Positions 26,901 to 35,579 of a stretch of 64,000 bases of DNA are shown here, piece by piece; positions within the stretch are counted from its first letter, which is position 1; every line of letters starts with the position of its first letter. The stretch lies in NCBI RefSeq assembly GCF_003008555.2, contig NZ_CP027665.1, positions 3,658,001 to 3,722,000 of the forward strand. The letters are read 5' to 3'. The position numbers and the translations under genes were made by a program. The DNA comes from Pukyongiella litopenaei. Its GTDB lineage: Bacteria; Pseudomonadota; Alphaproteobacteria; Rhodobacterales; Rhodobacteraceae. A model generated the notes under the pieces. The model was not told where the DNA came from. It worked only from the letters and a program-made list of their open reading frames with translations, and made no database searches.

Positions 26901-27402
26901 AGGGCTGTCGGACGCCGACGACCAGTGGGCGCCGCAGATCAACCTCGGCGTTCCGGTGCTGATCCCCGAGGATTATGTGCCCGATCTCGATGTGCGGCTG
27001 GGCCTCTACCGGCGCCTGTCGGGCCTGTCGACCAAGGTGGAACTGGAAGGGTTCGCGGCCGAACTGATCGACCGGTTCGGCAAGCTGCCGAAAGAGGTCA
27101 ACACGCTGCTGCTGGTGGTGCGCATCAAGGCGATGTGCAAGCGGGCCGGCATCGCCAAGCTCGATGGCGGGCCGAAGGGTGCGACAATTCGCTTTCACAA
27201 CGACAAGTTTGCCTCGCCCGAGGGGCTGGTCGAATTCATCCGCGCCCAGGACGGGCTGGCGAAGGTGCGCGACAATCGCATCGTCATCCGCCGCGACTGG
27301 CGCAAGGGCAGCGACAAGATCAAGGGCGCCTTCGCGATTGCCCGCGACCTGGCCGAGAAGGTGGCAGCAACCCGCAAGGCGGCCTCGGAAAGCCGCCGCT
27401 GA
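23926..27402 (+). CDS. mfd: Transcription-repair coupling factor
   Basis: The 1158-residue protein removes RNA polymerase stalled at lesions and recruits UvrA. Domains in order: UvrB-homology region (about 1-330, with GDYAIRGGIIDIYPPG near 154), RNA-polymerase-interaction domain (about 480-545, LSPGDLVVHVDHGIGRYHGL), the RecG-like translocase with Walker A GDVGFGKTEVA (about 628-638) and Walker B IDEEQH (about 729), motif VI and TRG region with RGRVGRSKTRAYAYL, and the C-terminal D7 domain. Full length and intact. The ATG follows GGAGACGGCG. Confidence 0.97.
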   Translation: MNDPKHITMGGAPEGFDARLILDESVRSGAPVLHVARDDKRMAAMRAALAFFAPDMPVMDFPGWDCLPYDRVSPNPEIAARRMATLAALVHGMPPRFVLLTTLNAAMQKVPARDVLRDAAFTARVGYQIDEAALRDFLVRMGFAQAPTVMEPGDYAIRGGIIDIYPPGEGGPVRLDLFGDVLDGARRFDPATQRTTEKLDLVELAPVSEVILDDAAITRFRQNYRIEFGAAGTDDPLYEAVSAGRKHQGVEHWLPFFHERLETLFDFVPDATVTLDDQLTPARLSRWEGIADQYETRKLALRSKSTLDSVYKPVPPGQLYLDDDAWAGALTGRRAVQFHPLPQASGPGVVDAGGRIGRNFAPERQQENISLFGALADHLKARMEAGPVVIASYSEGARERLAGLIEDEGLAETVPITDGTRIGKRGLHLAVWPLEHGFEGPLADGRLTVIAEQDVLGDRLIRAPRRRRRAENFLTEAQSLSPGDLVVHVDHGIGRYHGLEVITAAGAAHECLSLEYADGARLYLPVENIELLSRYGHEEGLLDKLGGGAWQAKKAKLKERIREIADRLIRIAAERALRSAPVLEPEHHAWESFSARFPYQETDDQLNAIKDVLDDMTAGTPMDRLICGDVGFGKTEVAMRAAFVAAMSGMQVAVIAPTTLLARQHYASFAERFRGFPVNVRQLSRFVSSGDAQKTRDGLSKGTVDIVVGTHALLAKGIRFANLGLLVIDEEQHFGVAHKERLKALRTDIHVLTLTATPIPRTLQLSLSGVRDLSIIGTPPVDRLAIRTYVSEFDAVTIREALLREHYRGGQSFYVVPRITDLREIEEFLKEQLPELTYVVAHGQMAAGELDQRMNAFYDGKYDVLLATTIVESGLDIPTANTMVVHRADMFGLAQLYQIRGRVGRSKTRAYAYLTTRPRAPLTPAAEKRLRVLGSLDTLGAGFTLASQDLDIRGAGNLLGEEQSGQMRDVGYELYQSMLEEAVAKIKAGEMEGLSDADDQWAPQINLGVPVLIPEDYVPDLDVRLGLYRRLSGLSTKVELEGFAAELIDRFGKLPKEVNTLLLVVRIKAMCKRAGIAKLDGGPKGATIRFHNDKFASPEGLVEFIRAQDGLAKVRDNRIVIRRDWRKGSDKIKGAFAIARDLAEKVAATRKAASESRR

Positions 27403-27545
27403 AGGCGCCGAAAGCAGGGTTCGATCCGGGCCGGGGGCAGGCAATGGCTTGACCCCGCCCGTCTGGGTGGCCATGAGAACGGGCGCGGGAAGCAGGCGGT
27501 GACGCCCGGTCTTGCCGCAACGCCCCGACCCGAGAAGGACCGATC

Positions 27546-29357
27546 ATGAGAAGATCCCGTTCCCCGCAGTCCTCCGCCCCCGGCGCACAGGAAGAACGCG
27601 AAGGGTCGCGCCGTCTGAGCACGCTGCGCGCGCTCTGGCCCTTCATGCGCCCCTATCGCGGTCTGGTGCTGGCGGCACTGGGGGCGTTGACGCTGACGGC
27701 GGGGGTGTCGCTGACGCTGCCGCTGGCGGTGCGGCGGGTGGTCGACAATTTCCGGGTCGAGAATGGCGACCTTCTCAACGTCTATTTCATGGCCGCGCTG
27801 GGTATCGCGCTGTTGCTCGCGCTCGGAACCGGCCTGCGCTATGCGCTGGTGACCCGGCTGGGCGAACGGGTGGTGGCCGATATCCGCAAGGCGGTGTTCG
27901 ACCGGGTCATCGGCATGAGCCCGGAGTTCTACGAGAACATCATGACCGGCGAGGTGCTGAGCCGGATCACTACCGACACCACGCTGATCCAGTCCGTGCT
28001 CGGGTCGTCCGCGTCAATTGCGCTTCGCAACATATTGATTTTCCTCGGCGGTATGGCCCTGATGCTGCTCACGTCGGCCAAGCTGGCGGGGCTGGTGCTG
28101 CTGCTGGTGCCGGTGGTGATCGTGCCGATCCTGGTGCTGGGACGGCGCCTGCGCGCGATCAGCCGCAAGAACCAGGACTGGATTGCCGCCTCGTCGGGCA
28201 ACGCAGCCGAGGCGCTCGGCGCGGTGCAGACGGTGCAGGCCTTTACCCATGAAGGGGCCAGCCGCAGCCAGTTCGCGGGCATCACCGAAACCGCGTATGA
28301 CGTGGCATTGCAACGCATCACCACCCGCGCGGTGATGACCGTGATCGTGATCTTCCTGGTGTTTTCCGGCGTGGTCGGGGTGCTCTGGATGGGGGCGCAT
28401 GACGTGCGCGCGGGCGCGATCACCGAAGGCACGCTGATCCAGTTCGTGATCTATTCGGTCATGGTCGCCGGCGCGGTGGCCGCGCTGTCGGAGATCTGGG
28501 GCGAATTGCAGCGCGCCGCCGGTGCGACCGAACGGCTGGTCGAGCTGCTGCAGGCCAGCGACAGCGTGCGCGACCCGGAAACACCCGCCGCGTTGCCGCG
28601 CCCGGTCCGGGGCGAGATCACCTTTGACGGCGTGTTCTTCCACTACCCGTCGCGGCCCGACACGGCGGCGCTGAACGACGTGTCGCTGACCGTCGCGCCG
28701 GGGGAAACCGTGGCCTTTGTCGGCCCGTCCGGGGCGGGCAAGACCACGATCATCCAGATGATCCTGCGGTTTTACGACCCCGACAGTGGGCAGGTGCGGC
28801 TGGACGGTCAGGCGCTGACCGCGCTCGCGCGCGACGATTTCCGCCGCGAGATCGCGCTGGTGCCGCAGGATCCGGTGATCTTTGCCGCCTCGGCCCGCGA
28901 CAATATCCGGTTCGGGCAGCCCGACGCCACCGATGAACAGGTCGAGGCCGCCGCCCGTGCCGCCGCCGCGCATGAGTTCATCGCGGCGCTGCCCGATGGC
29001 TATGACAGCCCGCTGGGCGAACGCGGCGTGATGCTGTCGGGCGGTCAGAAACAGCGGATCGCGATTGCGCGGGCCATACTGCGCGACGCGCCGGTCCTGC
29101 TGCTGGACGAGGCGACCAGCGCGCTGGACGCCGAAAGCGAACGCGCGGTGCAGAACGCGGTCGACGGGCTGGCGCGGGGGCGCACCACGCTGATCGTGGC
29201 GCACCGGCTGGCGACGGTGAAAAAGGCCGACCGCATCGTGGTGATGGACCAGGGCCGCATCGTGGCCACCGGACCTCATGACCAGCTCGTGGCCGAGGGC
29301 GGTCTTTATGCCCGGCTGGCGCGGATGCAGTTCACCGAAGGCGTCGCCGCCGAATAG
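27546..29357 (+). CDS. ABC exporter, fused membrane and ATPase domains
   Basis: The 603-residue half-transporter has six membrane helices (about 30-310) and a nucleotide-binding domain with Walker A GPSGAGKTT (about 393), signature LSGGQKQR (about 497) and Walker B LLLLDEATSALD (about 517). It belongs to the MsbA/multidrug or lipid exporter group and should work as a homodimer in the inner membrane. The substrate is not evident; lipid A, drugs or peptides are all possible. AGAAGGA lies upstream of the ATG. It stands between mfd and an acyl-CoA synthetase. Confidence 0.9.
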   Translation: MRRSRSPQSSAPGAQEEREGSRRLSTLRALWPFMRPYRGLVLAALGALTLTAGVSLTLPLAVRRVVDNFRVENGDLLNVYFMAALGIALLLALGTGLRYALVTRLGERVVADIRKAVFDRVIGMSPEFYENIMTGEVLSRITTDTTLIQSVLGSSASIALRNILIFLGGMALMLLTSAKLAGLVLLLVPVVIVPILVLGRRLRAISRKNQDWIAASSGNAAEALGAVQTVQAFTHEGASRSQFAGITETAYDVALQRITTRAVMTVIVIFLVFSGVVGVLWMGAHDVRAGAITEGTLIQFVIYSVMVAGAVAALSEIWGELQRAAGATERLVELLQASDSVRDPETPAALPRPVRGEITFDGVFFHYPSRPDTAALNDVSLTVAPGETVAFVGPSGAGKTTIIQMILRFYDPDSGQVRLDGQALTALARDDFRREIALVPQDPVIFAASARDNIRFGQPDATDEQVEAAARAAAAHEFIAALPDGYDSPLGERGVMLSGGQKQRIAIARAILRDAPVLLLDEATSALDAESERAVQNAVDGLARGRTTLIVAHRLATVKKADRIVVMDQGRIVATGPHDQLVAEGGLYARLARMQFTEGVAAE

Positions 29358-29372
29358 CGCCGGGGCTGGCGC

Positions 29373-29389
29373 AACGTCACCTTGACGTT
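29373..29389. promoter_or_regulatory. Perfect inverted repeat before the acyl-CoA synthetase gene
   Basis: AACGTCACCTTGACGTT is a perfect 7-bp dyad with a 3-bp centre, 108 bp before the synthetase start. TTGACA (29388-29393) and TATCAT (29399-29404) overlap its right side but are too close together for one promoter. A regulator of fatty-acid genes could bind here. Confidence 0.45.
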
Positions 29390-29496
29390 GACACGCGCTA
29401 TCATGGTTCGCGTGCTTGCGCGAACGCGCAATTCCTTTCATCTTGGCTGAAATCAAGGCCCGCCCGAAAAATGGGCGATGAGGGGAGAATCTGAAC

Positions 29497-31392
29497 ATGT
29501 CGATCGCAACCGTGGCTGACCGTGACGCCATCGAGAACGAAATGCCCTGGGAGGCGCGAGACGTTCCCCGGACGCTCTACCAGATGTTGTCGAACACCGC
29601 CGCGCGCTTTCCCGACTATGACGCCTTCAGCTTCCAGATACTCTCGGGCCCGACGGACAAGGCGGAAACGCTGAAATGGGCGACGCTCAAGGACAAGGTG
29701 AGTCAGGCCGCCAACCTGTTCCGGTCGCTGGGCGTCGGCGAAAAGGACGTGGTCGCCTATGTGCTGCCCAACTGCAACGAAACCATCCTGGCGCTGCTGG
29801 GCGGCGCCGTGGCCGGGATCGTCAACCCGATCAACCCGTTGCTGGAACCCGAACAGATCGCGTCGATCCTGCGGGAAACGGGGGCAAAGGTGGTGGTGAC
29901 GCTCAAGCCGTTCCCGAAAACCGACGTGGCCCAGAAAGTGGCCGAGGCGGTGCGGCACGCGCCCAAGGTCACCACCGTGCTCGAGGTGGACCTGAACCGT
30001 TATCTCACCCCGCCCAAAAGCTGGATCGTGCCGCTGATCCGGCCAAAGTTCGAGGATCGCGAACACCTGGCCCATGCGGATTACCTGAACTTCAACAAGG
30101 AACTGGAAAAGCAGCCCAAGGCACTGAATTTCGAGGATTCGCCGGGCGACCGGGTTGCGTTCTGTTTCCATACCGGCGGCACCACCGGGATGCCGAAGGT
30201 CGCGCAGCACCTCTATTCCGGCATGGTCTATAACGGGTGGGTCGGGGGCGAATTGCTGCTGACCGCCGAGGACAACATCATGTGTCCGCTGCCGCTGTTC
30301 CACGTCATGGCCTGCCATGTCATGCTGATGGCGGCGGTCTATTGCGGGTGCCATGTGATCTTTCCCACCCCGCAGGGCTATCGCGGCGAGGGGGTGTTCG
30401 ACAATTTCTGGAAACTGAACGAACGCTGGAAGACGACCTTCATCGCCACCGTGCCCACCGCCATCGCGGCCACGATGCAGCGCCCGGTCGATGCCGATAT
30501 CTCGACGGTGAAAAAGGCGTTTTCCGGATCGGCCCCGCTGCCGCTGGAACTGTTCCGCCGTTTCGAGGAAGCGACCGGCGTGACCATCATCGAAGGCTAC
30601 GGGCTGACCGAGGCCACCTGTCTCGTCTCCGGCAACCCGGTCGATGGCGAAAAGAAGGTCGGCTCGATCGGCATTCCGTTTCCCTATACGGATGTGAAGA
30701 TCTACAAGGGATCGCCCGACGGGCCCGGGCCGGTCGAATGCGCCATCGACGAGATCGGCGAGATCTGCATCGCCAACCCCGGCGTCTATGCCGGTCACAC
30801 CTATACCGAGGACGAAAAGAACGCGAACCTGTTCTACCACGACAAATATCTGCGCACCGGCGATCTGGGCCGGATCGACAGCGACGGCTACCTGTGGATC
30901 ACCGGCCGGTCCAAGGACCTGATCATCCGCGGCGGCCACAATATCGACCCCGCAGAAATCGAAGAGGCGCTGCTCGGCCATGACGCGGTCGCCTTTGCCG
31001 GTGCGATCGGTCAGCCCGATGCGCGTGCCGGCGAACTGCCCTGCGCCTTCGTGGAACTGGTCGATGGCGCCACCGTCACGCCCGAGGCCCTGATCGAGTA
31101 TTGCAATATCCACGTTCACGAACGGGCGGCACGGCCGAAACACATCACGATCGTGGACGAACTGCCCAAGACCGCGGTCGGCAAGGTGTTCAAGCCGGAC
31201 CTGCGCAAACAGGCGATCATCCGCGTTTATGACGCGGCGCTGGAACAGGCGGGACTTGCGGCGCGGGTCGACCATGTGATCGACGACAAGAAACGCGGGC
31301 TGGTGGCACGCGTGGCCGACAACGGCGCCGACAAGGATGCCGTGGCCAGGGTTCTGGGCGATTTCACGCGGCCCTGGGAATGGGTGGCCTGA
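29497..31392 (+). CDS. Acyl-CoA synthetase (AMP-forming)
   Basis: The 631-residue adenylate-forming enzyme has the AMP-binding signature HTGGTTGMPKVAQH (about 225), the A5 motif EGYGLTEATC (about 367), and the C-terminal YLRTGDLGRIDSDGYLWITG and PKTAVGKVFKPDLRKQ with the catalytic lysine. It converts a carboxylate to its acyl-CoA through an acyl-adenylate. The N-terminus (NEMPWEARDVPRTLYQML) fits the FadD-like, cyclic or medium/long-chain acyl-CoA ligases of alphaproteobacteria. Substrate chain cannot be told. The next gene, an esterase, starts 15 bp downstream, so the pair may release and activate acids. Confidence 0.88.
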   Translation: MSIATVADRDAIENEMPWEARDVPRTLYQMLSNTAARFPDYDAFSFQILSGPTDKAETLKWATLKDKVSQAANLFRSLGVGEKDVVAYVLPNCNETILALLGGAVAGIVNPINPLLEPEQIASILRETGAKVVVTLKPFPKTDVAQKVAEAVRHAPKVTTVLEVDLNRYLTPPKSWIVPLIRPKFEDREHLAHADYLNFNKELEKQPKALNFEDSPGDRVAFCFHTGGTTGMPKVAQHLYSGMVYNGWVGGELLLTAEDNIMCPLPLFHVMACHVMLMAAVYCGCHVIFPTPQGYRGEGVFDNFWKLNERWKTTFIATVPTAIAATMQRPVDADISTVKKAFSGSAPLPLELFRRFEEATGVTIIEGYGLTEATCLVSGNPVDGEKKVGSIGIPFPYTDVKIYKGSPDGPGPVECAIDEIGEICIANPGVYAGHTYTEDEKNANLFYHDKYLRTGDLGRIDSDGYLWITGRSKDLIIRGGHNIDPAEIEEALLGHDAVAFAGAIGQPDARAGELPCAFVELVDGATVTPEALIEYCNIHVHERAARPKHITIVDELPKTAVGKVFKPDLRKQAIIRVYDAALEQAGLAARVDHVIDDKKRGLVARVADNGADKDAVARVLGDFTRPWEWVA

Positions 31393-31407
31393 CGGGGCGG
31401 CACGGCG

Positions 31408-32331
31408 ATGGACTACGATCAGCTGATCGACGCCGAAACCTGGGATTTCATCCGCGCGACCGGGGCGTATTACCCCGACGACACGGTGGCGTTCCCGATC
31501 GCGGATCAGCGCCGCGTCTATGACGAGATGTGCCGCGCCTTTCACCAGGGTTATCCCGACGGCGTCACGGCCGGCGATCGCGATGCCGGCAGCGTGCCGG
31601 TCCGGGTCTATTCCGCGGGCGATCCCACCCGGACCGTGGTCTATTTCCACGGCGGCGGCTTCCTCGTCGGGGGGCTCGACAGCCATGACGATATCTGCGC
31701 CGAGATCTGCGCCATGACCGGGTTCCGGGTGGTGTCGGTGGATTACCGGCTCTGCCCGGAACATCGCCACCCGGCCCAGTTCGAGGATGCGTGGATGGCG
31801 GCGCAATGGGCGGCGGAGGAATATGGCGTGCCGATGGTGCTGGCCGGCGACAGCGCCGGCGGCAACCTCGCGGCCGCAGTGTCGCACCATGCCCGTGGCC
31901 GGCTCGGGTCGGTGCTGGGGCAGGTGCTGATCTATCCGGGGCTCGGCGGCCCGATGCAGGGCGGATCTTACGCGGACCACGCCAACGCGCCGCTGCTGAC
32001 GGTCGCGGATCTGAAATTCTACCGCGCGATGCGCTATCACGGCGACGAACCCCGGGGCGACCCGACCTATGCGCCGTTGCAGGACATCGATTTCAGCGGC
32101 CTGCCGCCCACGGTTATCGTGACCGCCGACTGCGACCCGCTGCGCGACGATGGGCGCAGCTATCGCGACCGGATCATCGCCGCGGGCGGCAAGGCGCAGT
32201 GGATCAACGAGGTGGGGCTGGTGCATGGCTACCTGCGGGCACGCACGACCGTGGCGCGCGCGCATGCCAGCTTCGAGCGGATCGAGATCGCCATCGAGGC
32301 GCTGGGGCAGGGGATCTGGCCCTATGACTGA
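31408..32331 (+). CDS. HSL-type alpha/beta hydrolase (esterase)
   Basis: The 307-residue protein has the oxyanion-hole HGGG motif (about 81-84, in VVYFHGGGFLVGGLDSHDD), the nucleophile GDSAGG (about 147-152), Asp in TADCDPLRDDG and the His in GLVHGYLR. This defines the hormone-sensitive-lipase/type IV esterase family, usually active on short acyl esters. No signal peptide is present. Its position just after the acyl-CoA synthetase suggests it supplies that enzyme with free acid, which is inference. It is close to, and convergent with, the next gene. Confidence 0.88.
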   Translation: MDYDQLIDAETWDFIRATGAYYPDDTVAFPIADQRRVYDEMCRAFHQGYPDGVTAGDRDAGSVPVRVYSAGDPTRTVVYFHGGGFLVGGLDSHDDICAEICAMTGFRVVSVDYRLCPEHRHPAQFEDAWMAAQWAAEEYGVPMVLAGDSAGGNLAAAVSHHARGRLGSVLGQVLIYPGLGGPMQGGSYADHANAPLLTVADLKFYRAMRYHGDEPRGDPTYAPLQDIDFSGLPPTVIVTADCDPLRDDGRSYRDRIIAAGGKAQWINEVGLVHGYLRARTTVARAHASFERIEIAIEALGQGIWPYD

Positions 32332-32337
32332 GCCGCG

Positions 32338-33174
32338 CTAGCGCAGGAACGGATCGGCACGCATCGTGTCGGCCACCGGCGCACCGAGGCGCGACAGGAT
32401 CGTCGGCGCCAGCTGGAGCTGTTCGATCACCGTTTCCGGCGCCGGCCCGTCCGCAGGGCCGAAATAATAGAGCGCGGTTTCCTGTTGCAGCGGGTCGCGC
32501 CCGCCGTGATGCCCGCGCGCGTCCTGGCCGTGATCTGCGGTCACGATCACCTCGTAGCCCATCGCCCGCCAGCGCGGGATGAAGGGCGCCAGCATTTCAT
32601 CCATCACGAAACAGGCATGGTCCATCTCCCGGCAATCGTGAAAGAACCGGTGCCCCATGCTGTCCAGCGTGCATGTGTGCAGCAGCCCGTAGGTCAGCGA
32701 ATGGCGCGCGCACAGGCTGGTCAGCGTGGCGAACAGGTCCAGGTCGCAGGGCGTCATCTGGTTGTCGTGGCCATAGCCAGTCATGGTGTGGAACCGGCCG
32801 TGGTTGATGGTGGAACTGTCCGGTTCGTCATATTCGATATCGCGGACCGGATCGAACGGGTGGCGATTGAAGAACTCGGACCAGAAGGAATGCGCCACCG
32901 CGCCGGTCACGCCGCCGGCCGCGCGCACCTGCGAGAACACGTCCGGCTGCGCCAGCCGGAACACGTTGCCATTGCCGGTGCAGCCATGGTCCTGCGGTGT
33001 CACGCCGGTATGCAACGACGCATAACAGCTGGCCGAGATCGACGGCAGCACCGACCGGTGTTTCCAGACCCGGGCCTCGCCGCGTTCGACCCAGCCTTCG
33101 AGATTGCCGAACAGACGGCGGAAATTGCGCCACGGCACGCCGTCGAGTATGATCAGAAGGAGCTTGTTCGGCAT
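32338..33174 (-). CDS. Alkaline-phosphatase-superfamily hydrolase (type I phosphodiesterase-like)
   Basis: The 278-residue protein has the metal-binding pattern of the alkaline phosphatase/nucleotide pyrophosphatase superfamily: LLLIILDGVPWRNF with its Asp (about 5-18), a nucleophile region LPSISASCYASLHTGVTPQD (about 43-62), DSMGHRFF, and TADHGQDARGHHGG near the C-terminus. It could hydrolyse phosphodiester or phosphomonoester bonds; no signal peptide is visible, so it is probably cytoplasmic. Substrate unknown. Divergent from the lysozyme-inhibitor-like gene. Confidence 0.8.
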   Translation of the reverse strand: MPNKLLLIILDGVPWRNFRRLFGNLEGWVERGEARVWKHRSVLPSISASCYASLHTGVTPQDHGCTGNGNVFRLAQPDVFSQVRAAGGVTGAVAHSFWSEFFNRHPFDPVRDIEYDEPDSSTINHGRFHTMTGYGHDNQMTPCDLDLFATLTSLCARHSLTYGLLHTCTLDSMGHRFFHDCREMDHACFVMDEMLAPFIPRWRAMGYEVIVTADHGQDARGHHGGRDPLQQETALYYFGPADGPAPETVIEQLQLAPTILSRLGAPVADTMRADPFLR

Positions 33175-33317
33175 TGCGGCCTCTCGTCATGCAATGGGCG
33201 CATCAAAGCCACGGCACGGCGTGCTGGCAATCGAAAATGCGACCGGGGCCGTGACCGCAAGATTTTTTTCCTGTCCGCGAGGCCGGTATCGCGGATGACT
33301 ATGGACGGAGAAAGCCC

Positions 33318-33932
33318 ATGCGCCAGTATATCGCCACCTTGCTGTGCCTCGCCGCGCCGTTGGCATGGGCGGATGAGGGGCCGTCGTTCGATTGCGCCAA
33401 GGCACAAAGCGGTGCGGAACAACTGGTCTGCGAGGATGCCGGGCTGGCCGAACTCGATCGCCGCCTTGCCGGGCGCTTCACCGATGCGGTCGGGCTGGCA
33501 CAGGGGCTGGACGCGGGCGCGGAGGAGGCGGTGACCGAGCTCAAGGCGATGCAGCGCGGCTGGATCAAGGGCCGCGACGAATGCTGGAAAGCGGCGGATC
33601 AACGCGCCTGCGTGGCCGACGCCTATCTGCGCCGCGAGGCCCGGCTGGTCGCCTTCTGGCTGATGCAGGAACCCACCGGCACGGAATTCTGGGCCTGTGG
33701 CGGAAACCCGTCGAACGAGGTGGTCACGATGTTCTTTGACACCGAACTGCCCGGTATCCGGTTCGAACGCGGCGACAGTATCGATACCGGCGTGCTGTCA
33801 CCGTCTGAAACAGGCACCCGCTACGAGGGCGATTTCGGCCGTTCGATCTGGATCCGGGACGATGAGGCCACCTATCGCGAGCCAGACCCGGACGGAACCG
33901 AATATGACTGCGTTCTGACGCAGCGGGACTGA
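33318..33932 (+). CDS. LprI-MliC fusion, probable periplasmic lysozyme inhibitor
   Basis: The 204-residue protein starts with a signal peptide (about 1-18, ending PLAWA). Residues about 22-100 match the LprI N-terminal domain, with the Cys pattern FDCAKAQSGAEQLVCEDAGL, ECWKAADQRACVADAY. Residues about 115-200 resemble a MliC/PliC lysozyme-inhibitor domain: EFWACGG, VTMFFDTELPGIRFERGDS, GTRYEGDFGRSIWIRDDEA and a closing Cys. Six cysteines suggest disulfides in the periplasm. Inhibition of C-type lysozyme is the family role; joining both domains in one chain is notable. The 3' end converges on the ABC gene, 9 bp apart. Confidence 0.75.
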   Translation: MRQYIATLLCLAAPLAWADEGPSFDCAKAQSGAEQLVCEDAGLAELDRRLAGRFTDAVGLAQGLDAGAEEAVTELKAMQRGWIKGRDECWKAADQRACVADAYLRREARLVAFWLMQEPTGTEFWACGGNPSNEVVTMFFDTELPGIRFERGDSIDTGVLSPSETGTRYEGDFGRSIWIRDDEATYREPDPDGTEYDCVLTQRD

Positions 33933-33941
33933 CCGCCGGGC

Positions 33942-35579
33942 TCAGTGCCCGGCGCTTTCCATCCTGCGGTGGTCCAGCACCTCTTCCAGCCAGCCCAGTT
34001 TCATCTCGGGGACCGAGGACAGCAACAGGTCGGTATAGTCGTCGAAAGGCGGCGCCAGCACCTGGCTCTTGGGGCCGTAGCGCTGCACCTTGCCGTGATA
34101 CATCACCGCGATGCTGTCCGCGATCGCCTTCACCGTGGCGAGGTCATGGGTGATGAACAGATAGGCCACGTCCTCGATCTTCTGCAGGTCGAGCAGCAGC
34201 TTGAGGATGCCATCCGCCACCAGCGGGTCGAGCGCCGATGTCACCTCGTCGCAGATGATCAGCCGCGGCCTGGCGGCCAGGGCGCGGGCGATGCAGACGC
34301 GCTGTTTCTGTCCGCCTGACAATTCGGCCGGATAGCGGTCCTGGAAACCGTCGCCCAGTTCGATCTCGTCCAGCAATTCCTGGATGCGTGTCTGTTTCTC
34401 GGCGCCGCGCAGGCCGAAATAGAATTCGAGCGGCCGGCCGATGATCGTGCCCACGGTCTGGCGCGGGTTCATCGCCACGTCGGCCATCTGGTAGATCATC
34501 TGCAATTCACGCAGATCCTCGCGCGCGCGCCCGTCGAGCCCGGGCGACAGCCTGCGCCCGGCAAATTCGATCTCGCCTTCGCGCGGAGGCAGCAGACCGG
34601 TGATAACCCGCGCCAGCGTCGATTTGCCGGACCCGGATTCGCCGACCACGGCCAGCGTCTGGCCCGGATGCACCTCGACATTCACGTTCTGCAGGACATC
34701 GAAACTCAGCCCCTTGTAGCGGGCGGTGACGCCGCGCACGGTCAGCACCGGGTCGGGCGAGGGCGGCTTTTCCTCGTGCTCGATCGAGCGCACCGAGACC
34801 AGCGCGCGGGTATAGTCCTCGTGCGGGTCTTCGATGATCTGCCGGACCGATCCGTATTCCACCGTTTCGCCCTGCCGCAGCACCATGATGTCGTCGCTGA
34901 CCTGGGCCACCACGGCAAGGTCGTGGGTGATGTAGAGCGCGGCGACGCCGGTATCCTTGATCGCTTCCTTGATCGCCTTGAGCACGTCGATCTGCGTGGT
35001 CACGTCCAGCGCGGTTGTGGGTTCGTCGAACACCACCAGGTCGGGCTGCGGACACAGTGCCAGCGCGGTCATCACCCGCTGCAGCTGCCCGCCTGAAACC
35101 TGATGCGGATAGCGGTTGCCGATATGTTCGGGGTCGGGCAGGCCGAGCTTGTCGAACAGCTCGACCGCGCGGGCCTCGGCCTCGGAGCGGGAGAACCGCC
35201 TGTGATGGATCGCGGCTTCGGTGACCTGCTCCATCAGCTTCTTGGCGGGGTTGAAGGATGCCGCGGCGGATTGCGCCACATAGGTCACTTCGGCCCCGCG
35301 CAATTCGCGCAGCCCTTTCAGGCCGCCGCGCAGGATGTCGCGGCCATTGACCCAGACCTCGCCGCCGGTGATCTCGACGCCGCCGCGCCCATAGCCCATC
35401 GCCGACAGGCCGATGGTGGATTTGCCGGCACCGGATTCGCCGATCAGGCCAAGCACCTTGCCCTTTTCCAGATCAAAGGACACCCCGTGCACGATCTCGA
35501 TCCTGCGCGGCGTTTCGCCGGGCGGATAGACGGTGGCGCCGATCTTCAGGTCGCGGACGTTCAGCAGCATGTCGGACAT
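33942..35579 (-). CDS. Peptide/nickel-type ABC importer, fused double ATPase (DppD-DppF type)
   Basis: The 545-residue protein joins two ABC ATPase domains. The first has Walker A GESGAGKST (residues 47-55), signature VSGGQLQRV and Walker B VVFDEPTTALD; the second has GESGSGKST (about 315), signature LSGGQKQRV and IICDEVTSALD. Both carry the oligopeptide/dipeptide C-terminal extension type of Dpp/Opp transporters. It powers uptake across the inner membrane. Its start overlaps the upstream permease stop as TGATG, so it is the last gene of the importer operon. Confidence 0.92.
   Translation of the reverse strand: MSDMLLNVRDLKIGATVYPPGETPRRIEIVHGVSFDLEKGKVLGLIGESGAGKSTIGLSAMGYGRGGVEITGGEVWVNGRDILRGGLKGLRELRGAEVTYVAQSAAASFNPAKKLMEQVTEAAIHHRRFSRSEAEARAVELFDKLGLPDPEHIGNRYPHQVSGGQLQRVMTALALCPQPDLVVFDEPTTALDVTTQIDVLKAIKEAIKDTGVAALYITHDLAVVAQVSDDIMVLRQGETVEYGSVRQIIEDPHEDYTRALVSVRSIEHEEKPPSPDPVLTVRGVTARYKGLSFDVLQNVNVEVHPGQTLAVVGESGSGKSTLARVITGLLPPREGEIEFAGRRLSPGLDGRAREDLRELQMIYQMADVAMNPRQTVGTIIGRPLEFYFGLRGAEKQTRIQELLDEIELGDGFQDRYPAELSGGQKQRVCIARALAARPRLIICDEVTSALDPLVADGILKLLLDLQKIEDVAYLFITHDLATVKAIADSIAVMYHGKVQRYGPKSQVLAPPFDDYTDLLLSSVPEMKLGWLEEVLDHRRMESAGH

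Noticed and set aside
29401-32265. 954-codon open frame on the minus strand, opposite the acyl-CoA synthetase and esterase genes
   Set aside because: It is antisense to two genes with clear domain motifs, and its translation is low-complexity His/Arg/Gly/Val-rich sequence with no domain. Long antisense frames are expected in DNA of this GC content.
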